Source of the DNA: Chloroflexota bacterium
GTDB taxonomy: Bacteria; Chloroflexota; Chloroflexia; QHBQ01; JADMIH01
Direction: 5' to 3'
Assembly: GCA_015478675.1 (NCBI GenBank)
Contig: JADMIH010000077.1
Span: 1 to 17,699 of the forward strand
Length of the DNA stretch: 17,699 bases
Position 1 is the first letter of the stretch, and each line of letters begins with the position of its first letter. The notes beneath the pieces were generated by a model. The model was given only the letters and a program-made list of their open reading frames with translations. It was not told the DNA's origin and did no database searches. Positions 15,242 to 17,699 of this stretch are shown one piece after another. The position numbers were made by a program, and so were the translations under genes.

Positions 15242-15279
15242 TTTGGCCGCCAAGTTACTGACCACTGACCGCTGGACTC

Positions 15280-15987
15280 CTAATCGAAGATCAGGCCTAG
15301 CTCACGAGCGCGAGCGACGGCAGCGCCCCTGCCACGCCCCTGCACATCCAGCTTCTGGTATATCTGCGCCAGGTGGTACTTTACTGTGCCTACTCCGAGG
15401 TGCATTTGTGCGGCTATTTCTTTGTTGGAGTAACCGGCAGCCAACAGGCTCAAGCAAACTTCCTCCTGTGGCGTCAGCTTTTCTATGAATGATGCTACAG
15501 CGCTGCTGAAAGGCGCTGTAGAGCGTGGGTGCGCCACTTCCTCCCTATGCCCCACAGGTGCCGTCTCGATAGTGGGGCCGCTATACGGGATTGTTACTTC
15601 CAGGCGCAGCCCAAAGCCACGCCCTGATGAAATCGACAGGCTACCGCCGAGCTCTCCCACCCGGTCATACACACCTACTATCGCTGCTTCCACCTCCGCC
15701 TTTGCTGAGGCCTCAAAGGCGCCATCGTGTTCAAAGCGCACGTGAAGGCCATCAGCAAGGTAAGCTACTTCAACGGCGAGATGGTGCAGTTCCGTAGACG
15801 CACGCACCGACTCTATGCCCACGTCTACTACTCGCTTGAGAGCCGAGCGGGCCTGCGGTGCGATGTTCTGCGGCTTGCCTTGCAAATTCACATCGAGGTC
15901 AAGGTCGCGGGCGCTCGCTACCTCCCGCACCTGTGCCCAGAGCTCGGAAACAATAGAGCTATTGGTCTCGCGTTCTGCTGCCAGCAT
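15280..15987 (-). CDS. LuxR-family regulator fused to a degenerate histidine-kinase ATPase-like module
   Basis: 235 aa. Residues ~45-135 resemble the HATPase domain of NarL/DesK-type sensor kinases. KRVVDVGIESVRAST stands where the N-box (EALTN..RHA) should be, VRFEHDGAF where D-D-G-x-G should be, and VGVYDRVGELGGSLSISSGRGFGLRLEVTIP matches the G2 box and terminal strands. The N-box Asn and the glycine-rich nucleotide residues are missing, so ATP binding is doubtful. Residues ~168-230 are a LuxR/GerE helix-turn-helix (LTPQEEVCLSLLAAGYSNKEIA, then TVKYHLAQIYQKLDV). There is no receiver domain or TM. It is thus a cytoplasmic DNA-binding regulator with a kinase-derived sensor or dimerisation module. 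The start at 15987 has AGGG 5 nt upstream. It follows the DNA glycosylase gene by 21 nt, so the two are probably one operon. Confidence 0.85.
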   Translation of the reverse strand: MLAAERETNSSIVSELWAQVREVASARDLDLDVNLQGKPQNIAPQARSALKRVVDVGIESVRASTELHHLAVEVAYLADGLHVRFEHDGAFEASAKAEVEAAIVGVYDRVGELGGSLSISSGRGFGLRLEVTIPYSGPTIETAPVGHREEVAHPRSTAPFSSAVASFIEKLTPQEEVCLSLLAAGYSNKEIAAQMHLGVGTVKYHLAQIYQKLDVQGRGRGAAVARARELGLIFD

Positions 15988-16008
15988 AATTGCCCTGACT
16001 TCCTACTC

Positions 16009-16944
16009 TCACCCGCTGCGCCTGGCGCGGCTCTCCAGCAGATGATCGTAAAATAGATACTGCTGCGCCCAACCTGCCTTTTCAAAGCGCGAGTGAAAGA
16101 AGTTCAGTACCTGCGCGTAGCCCGCCGCGCTCACCGACTTGCCCTTGAGAGAGGGCAAATAACGGTCCCTCGTCAACTGCCACACGTGGGTATCTACCGG
16201 CACCGCCTGGTCCTTAGCCATCGCAAAAAGGCAAACACAGTCGGCTATCTTGGGGCCCACACCCTCAAGGCGCATCAATTCACCACGCGCGGTGGCATAG
16301 TCGAAGCTGCTTACTTCTGCCAACCAGTTGTCGGGCTTCTGAGCCACCTGCTTCGCCACCTTCACAAGATTGCCCGCTCGCCATTCAAGGCCCGTTTTGC
16401 TGTCTATTTCATCAGGGTCCAACTCGGCTATGGCCCTCGCTTTCGGAAAGGCATGTGTGAGCACGCTGCCGTCTGCGGCCACGATTGGCTCACCCCAGGT
16501 ATTGGAGATTATCTGGACGGCCTTCATTATGCGCGGTATGAAATTGGCAGTGGAGCAAACAAAGGATAAGAGGCATTCTTCCGGGTCTTGCAAGGCAATC
16601 CGCAGTCCGGAGAAGCGTGCAGCCACTCCTCCTAGATATGGATCGGAGGCCGACCACGATGCGTATAGGGGCGGTAGCTCCACATCAAGGCGGAAGAAGC
16701 GCCTGACAAAACTTTCTCCTTGAGCCTCTGGATAGGTCAAATACTCAAAACTATCAAGCAGAGGATCGTCGCTTTTGACCTGCCGTATGCGGAGCATCGT
16801 GGAGGCGTCAACTGCGTCCCACCAGGCACCGGAGCTCTTTCGCCACCTGAACATCTGACCATTGGTGAGTGTGTACTCCAGGTTGAGCATACCCACCGGG
16901 TAAGAGATTGTCTCTGTTGAGGGGCCTTTATCTGCTGTTGGCAT
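16009..16944 (-). CDS. ogg: OGG1-type 8-oxoguanine DNA glycosylase/AP lyase
   Basis: 311 aa. It excises 8-oxoguanine from DNA and cleaves the abasic site. The family is clear: an N-terminal OGG_N-like domain with GQMFRW (29-34), the FVCSTANFIPRI block near 128-139 (counterpart of the human SSNNNIARI), and the HhH-GPD motif LEGVGPKIADCVCL with K232 at the position of human catalytic K249 and C236 at the position of C253. PVD251TH then provides the catalytic Asp (human D268). Length and layout match OGG1 rather than the shorter archaeal Ogg2 or AlkA-type enzymes. The start at 16944 has AGGAG 6 nt upstream. A TATGAT at 16971-16966 is a possible -10 box, but no good -35 accompanies it. The regulator gene follows after 21 nt. 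Confidence 0.93.
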   Translation of the reverse strand: MPTADKGPSTETISYPVGMLNLEYTLTNGQMFRWRKSSGAWWDAVDASTMLRIRQVKSDDPLLDSFEYLTYPEAQGESFVRRFFRLDVELPPLYASWSASDPYLGGVAARFSGLRIALQDPEECLLSFVCSTANFIPRIMKAVQIISNTWGEPIVAADGSVLTHAFPKARAIAELDPDEIDSKTGLEWRAGNLVKVAKQVAQKPDNWLAEVSSFDYATARGELMRLEGVGPKIADCVCLFAMAKDQAVPVDTHVWQLTRDRYLPSLKGKSVSAAGYAQVLNFFHSRFEKAGWAQQYLFYDHLLESRARRSG

Positions 16945-17149
16945 CTGGTTCTCCTAACTCTTTATATCATAGTCGCCAAAAGTAGGGAGCGAGATAAAGG
17001 TTCAGGTGAGGGACCGAGGGATTAGAGGTAAGGTGTACCACAGCTGGCAGGCATACCCACACCGCCATTCTCCAAAGGTTTGGCTACACTTTACAAAGCA
17101 ACGACCCACCTGCTAGAACAAATGGGCCATTTTGACGCCTATTCAGTTG

Positions 17150-17222
17150 TGCCGAGGACGTGACTCGAACACGTGACCCTACGATTTTCAGTCGCATGCT
17201 CTACCAGCTGAGCTACCTCGGC
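17150..17222 (-). tRNA. tRNA-Phe (anticodon GAA)
   Basis: 73 nt without CCA. Acceptor GCCGAGG/CCTCGGC, D arm GCTC/GAGC, anticodon stem TGCGA/TCGTA around CTGAAAA (anticodon GAA), T arm ACGTG-TTCGAGT-CACGT, discriminator A. CCA is not encoded. It is last in the leftward array, 5 nt after tRNA-Val. Confidence 0.97.
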
Positions 17223-17227
17223 AGGAG

Positions 17228-17301
17228 TGGGCGATGAGGGGCTCGAACCCCCGACCTCCTCGGTGTAAACGAGGCGCTCTGACCAACTGAGCTAATCGCC
17301 C
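17228..17301 (-). tRNA. tRNA-Val (anticodon UAC)
   Basis: 74 nt without CCA. Acceptor GGGCGAT/ATCGCCC, D arm GCTC/GAGC, anticodon stem CCTCG/CGAGG around TTTACAC (anticodon TAC), T arm GGGGG-TTCGAGC-CCCTC, discriminator A. CCA is not encoded. Confidence 0.97.
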
Positions 17302-17374
17302 TTAGAAGAACCGGGTAGATGGCTCACCAACAGCCACTCCATACATAGCAAGTGAACACCATTTACCCTATGGG

Positions 17375-17460
17375 TGCCGAGAAAGGGATTTGAACCCTTA
17401 CCCCCTAAAGCGGGGACTAGGCCCTCAACCTAGCGCGTCTGCCTGTTCCGCCACCTCGGC
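17375..17460 (-). tRNA. tRNA-Leu (anticodon GAG)
   Basis: 86 nt without CCA. Acceptor GCCGAGG/TCTCGGC (one G-U), anticodon stem CTAGG/CCTAG around TTGAGGG (anticodon GAG), and the long variable arm of class II tRNAs (CCCC-GCTTTA-GGGG). Discriminator A followed by CCC, so the CCA end is added later. It is first of the array, 73 nt before tRNA-Val. Confidence 0.96.
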
Positions 17461-17485
17461 CTGCTTCATGAGGAAATACTGCTAA

Positions 17486-17514
17486 ATTATAAGCTGTGCC
17501 CCGACGCTTGTCAA
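17486..17514 (-). promoter_or_regulatory. Consensus sigma70 promoter of the tRNA array
   Basis: The minus strand reads TTGACA (17514-17509), exactly 17 bp, then TATAAT (17491-17486), a perfect match in both boxes and spacing. The start would be near 17479, about 19 nt before tRNA-Leu. The GC-rich TCGGGG in the spacer gives no further signal. Confidence 0.9.
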
Positions 17515-17527
17515 GACTCTAAATCTG

Positions 17528-17692
17528 AGTAAGCGTTCAGAATAACTCATGACCCTATGGGTCACCAACCGGCAATGAAAATAGGCTGCTGAGAGCCTAT
17601 TCAGAAGAATAGGGGTGAGGGGAGGGTAGGTGAGGGTACGCTTCCACAGTTACCCCAAGAAGATCGCTCCACCCCAACTCTGAACACTTACT
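17528..17692. repeat. MITE-like unit C
   Basis: 165 bp with inverted termini AGTAAGCGTTCAGA (17528-17541) and TCTGAACACTTACT (17679-17692). Its reverse complement matches unit A at one end and unit B at the other. An internal perfect hairpin AATAGGCT/AGCCTATT (17580-17587, 17594-17601) sits in its centre. No flanking direct repeat is visible, but only 7 bp follow it. It lies 13 bp upstream of the -35 box of the tRNA promoter. Confidence 0.7.
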
Positions 17693-17699
17693 ATTTCGT

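Noticed and set aside
17228..17460. Integration (att) site at the tRNA array
   Set aside because: No integrase gene and no duplicated tRNA 3' end are visible in the window.

Overview
The window looks like a chromosomal segment of a Chloroflexota bacterium (Ktedonobacteria or a related class). This is an inference from family content, not from a marker gene. The supports are paired C-terminal repeats of the type 'FWQQHGGVDKLGYPISEE' on a membrane glycosyltransferase, which are typical of this phylum, several B12-binding radical SAM proteins in a row, cytoplasmic trypsin-like protease paralogues, a LuxR-type regulator with an ATPase-like module, and short intercistronic motifs such as CTGACCACTG. 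Most starts have a clear purine-rich ribosome-binding site.

Layout. Positions 1-140 hold two strong hairpins, the second a textbook intrinsic terminator for something transcribed rightward from outside the window. From 6287 down to 212, a leftward operon encodes two large polytopic membrane proteins of GT-C type (769 and 883 aa, the latter with two LGFP-like repeats) and a nucleotidyltransferase-fold protein (325 aa), driven by a good sigma70-type promoter at 6386-6414. Diverging from it, 6936-12637 is a rightward operon: B12-binding radical SAM enzyme, GT4-type glycosyltransferase, then two more mutually similar B12-binding radical SAM enzymes. The divergent intergenic region (6288-6935) carries a composite MITE-like insertion flanked by a 10-bp direct repeat, plus an operator-like palindrome in a candidate promoter.

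From 16944 down to 12723, everything runs leftward: an OGG1-type 8-oxoguanine DNA glycosylase, a regulator combining a degenerate histidine-kinase ATPase module with a LuxR helix-turn-helix, a small DUF4177-like protein preceded by a pair of 20-bp direct repeats, and two trypsin-like (S1C) protease paralogues with PDZ-like ends. One paralogue lacks the catalytic aspartate at its usual place. Positions 17150-17460 hold a leftward tRNA array (Leu-GAG, Val-UAC, Phe-GAA) behind a perfect-consensus promoter (TTGACA, 17 bp, TATAAT). A further copy of the MITE-like element (17528-17692) lies directly upstream of that promoter.

How the genes may work together (inference): the divergent 212-12637 block resembles a locus for making or modifying a glycosylated envelope lipid, polysaccharide or secondary metabolite. 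The radical SAM enzymes would perform C-methylation or another radical modification, the GT4 enzyme would transfer a sugar from a nucleotide donor at the cytoplasmic face, and the GT-C proteins would act on lipid-linked substrates at the outer face. The product is unknown. I find no CRISPR array, rRNA, transposase gene, prophage or canonical cobalamin riboswitch.
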